DNA of 64,000 nucleotides from Emcibacteraceae bacterium. Its GTDB lineage: Bacteria > Pseudomonadota > Alphaproteobacteria > Sphingomonadales > Emcibacteraceae. A model generated the notes under the pieces. The model saw nothing but the letters and a program-made list of their open reading frames with translations, did not search any database and had not been told where the DNA came from. This document shows positions 63,941 to 64,000 of the stretch, one piece after another. The stretch covers positions 62,001 to 126,000 of the forward strand of contig JAJFIR010000051.1 of NCBI GenBank assembly GCA_021774795.1, read 5' to 3'. The first letter of the stretch is position 1. Every line of letters starts with the position of its first letter. Made by a program: the position numbers and the translations under genes.

Positions 63941-63984
63941 TTAGGCCCGTCAGAATTAATTCATGATGGGCCTAATTAATTTTC
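63941..63984 (+). terminator. Intrinsic terminator-like hairpin after the CocE-type gene
   Basis: TTAGGCCCGTC (63941-63951) pairs with GATGGGCCTAA (63965-63975), one G-T pair included, around a 13-base loop. It is followed by TTAATTTTC. It starts 5 bases after the stop codon. Confidence 0.75.
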
Positions 63985-64000
63985 TCACATCAATATGTCA

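Overview
The window looks like one chromosomal segment of an AT-leaning marine-type alphaproteobacterium. The main clues are the order mdh-sucC-sucD-sucA-sucB-lpd, a class I lysyl-tRNA synthetase, a GTP cyclohydrolase II with a decayed DHBP-synthase half, the NAD-dependent FdsGBA formate dehydrogenase, and a row of thioredoxin/TPR, Lon-substrate-domain and Trm112-like genes. A Kordiimonadales/Emcibacter-like affiliation is my inference and was not tested. I see no insertion sequence, prophage, integrase, CRISPR array or rRNA. Nearly all the content is housekeeping or metabolic, so any novelty lies in small genes, RNAs and regulatory DNA.

Layout. 1-1,860: an edge ORF of doubtful status, then a secreted muconolactone-isomerase-like protein divergent from a TetR regulator, with a 42-bp near-perfect palindrome between them. 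1,856-12,066 (minus): lpd, sucB, sucA, sucD, sucC, mdh and zapE, giving 2-oxoglutarate to succinate plus malate oxidation. 12,163-13,025 (plus): three tandem paralogous 70-88 residue proteins of unknown function. 13,022-17,285: an L,D-transpeptidase-fold gene, then a complete phage-shock module (pspC, pspB, pspA divergent from pspF), with a good sigma-54 promoter before pspA and a phosphofructokinase just behind pspF. 17,299-21,102: a membrane-anchored PIG-L deacetylase, a DUF2239 gene behind tandem CCCGGG dyads, an ArsR/SRPBCC/DUF4287 operon, and tRNA-Gly(GCC). 21,272-25,776: a YbaK-type deacylase, CnoX, a Lon-substrate-domain protein, a Trm112-like protein, a lipoprotein sulfatase and a YceI protein. 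25,822-33,651: a Ubi-type monooxygenase, an ammonium transporter, ftsK, lolA, a strong sRNA candidate, an unknown acidic protein and exonuclease III.

33,653-37,769: a pterin pair (PTPS-fold and SDR), an orphan OmpR-type regulator, ribA and an EamA permease. 37,775-44,506 (minus): a complete glutathione-dependent formaldehyde oxidation operon, frmA-fghA-fdsG-fdsB-fdsA. 44,665-50,454: a DinG/XPD-type helicase, lysK, a sugar-phosphate transferase and arfB. 50,558-56,601: a secreted M16 peptidase, a class C serine-hydrolase homologue that has lost its SxxK nucleophile, pyrC, and an intact lipoprotein paralogue of that hydrolase. 56,608-61,638: a divergent dapF, an aromatic aminotransferase, LysE and MerR genes, and a TcyP-type symporter with an intrinsic-terminator hairpin in its leader. 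62,053-63,936: a secreted CocE/NonD hydrolase.

The best candidates for something undescribed are the paralogue triplet at 12,163-13,025 and the small RNA at about 32,071-32,166, which exposes a 25-nt pure-pyrimidine run. Next come the degenerate hydrolase at 53,295, the attenuator-like tcyP leader, and several clear but unassigned operators.
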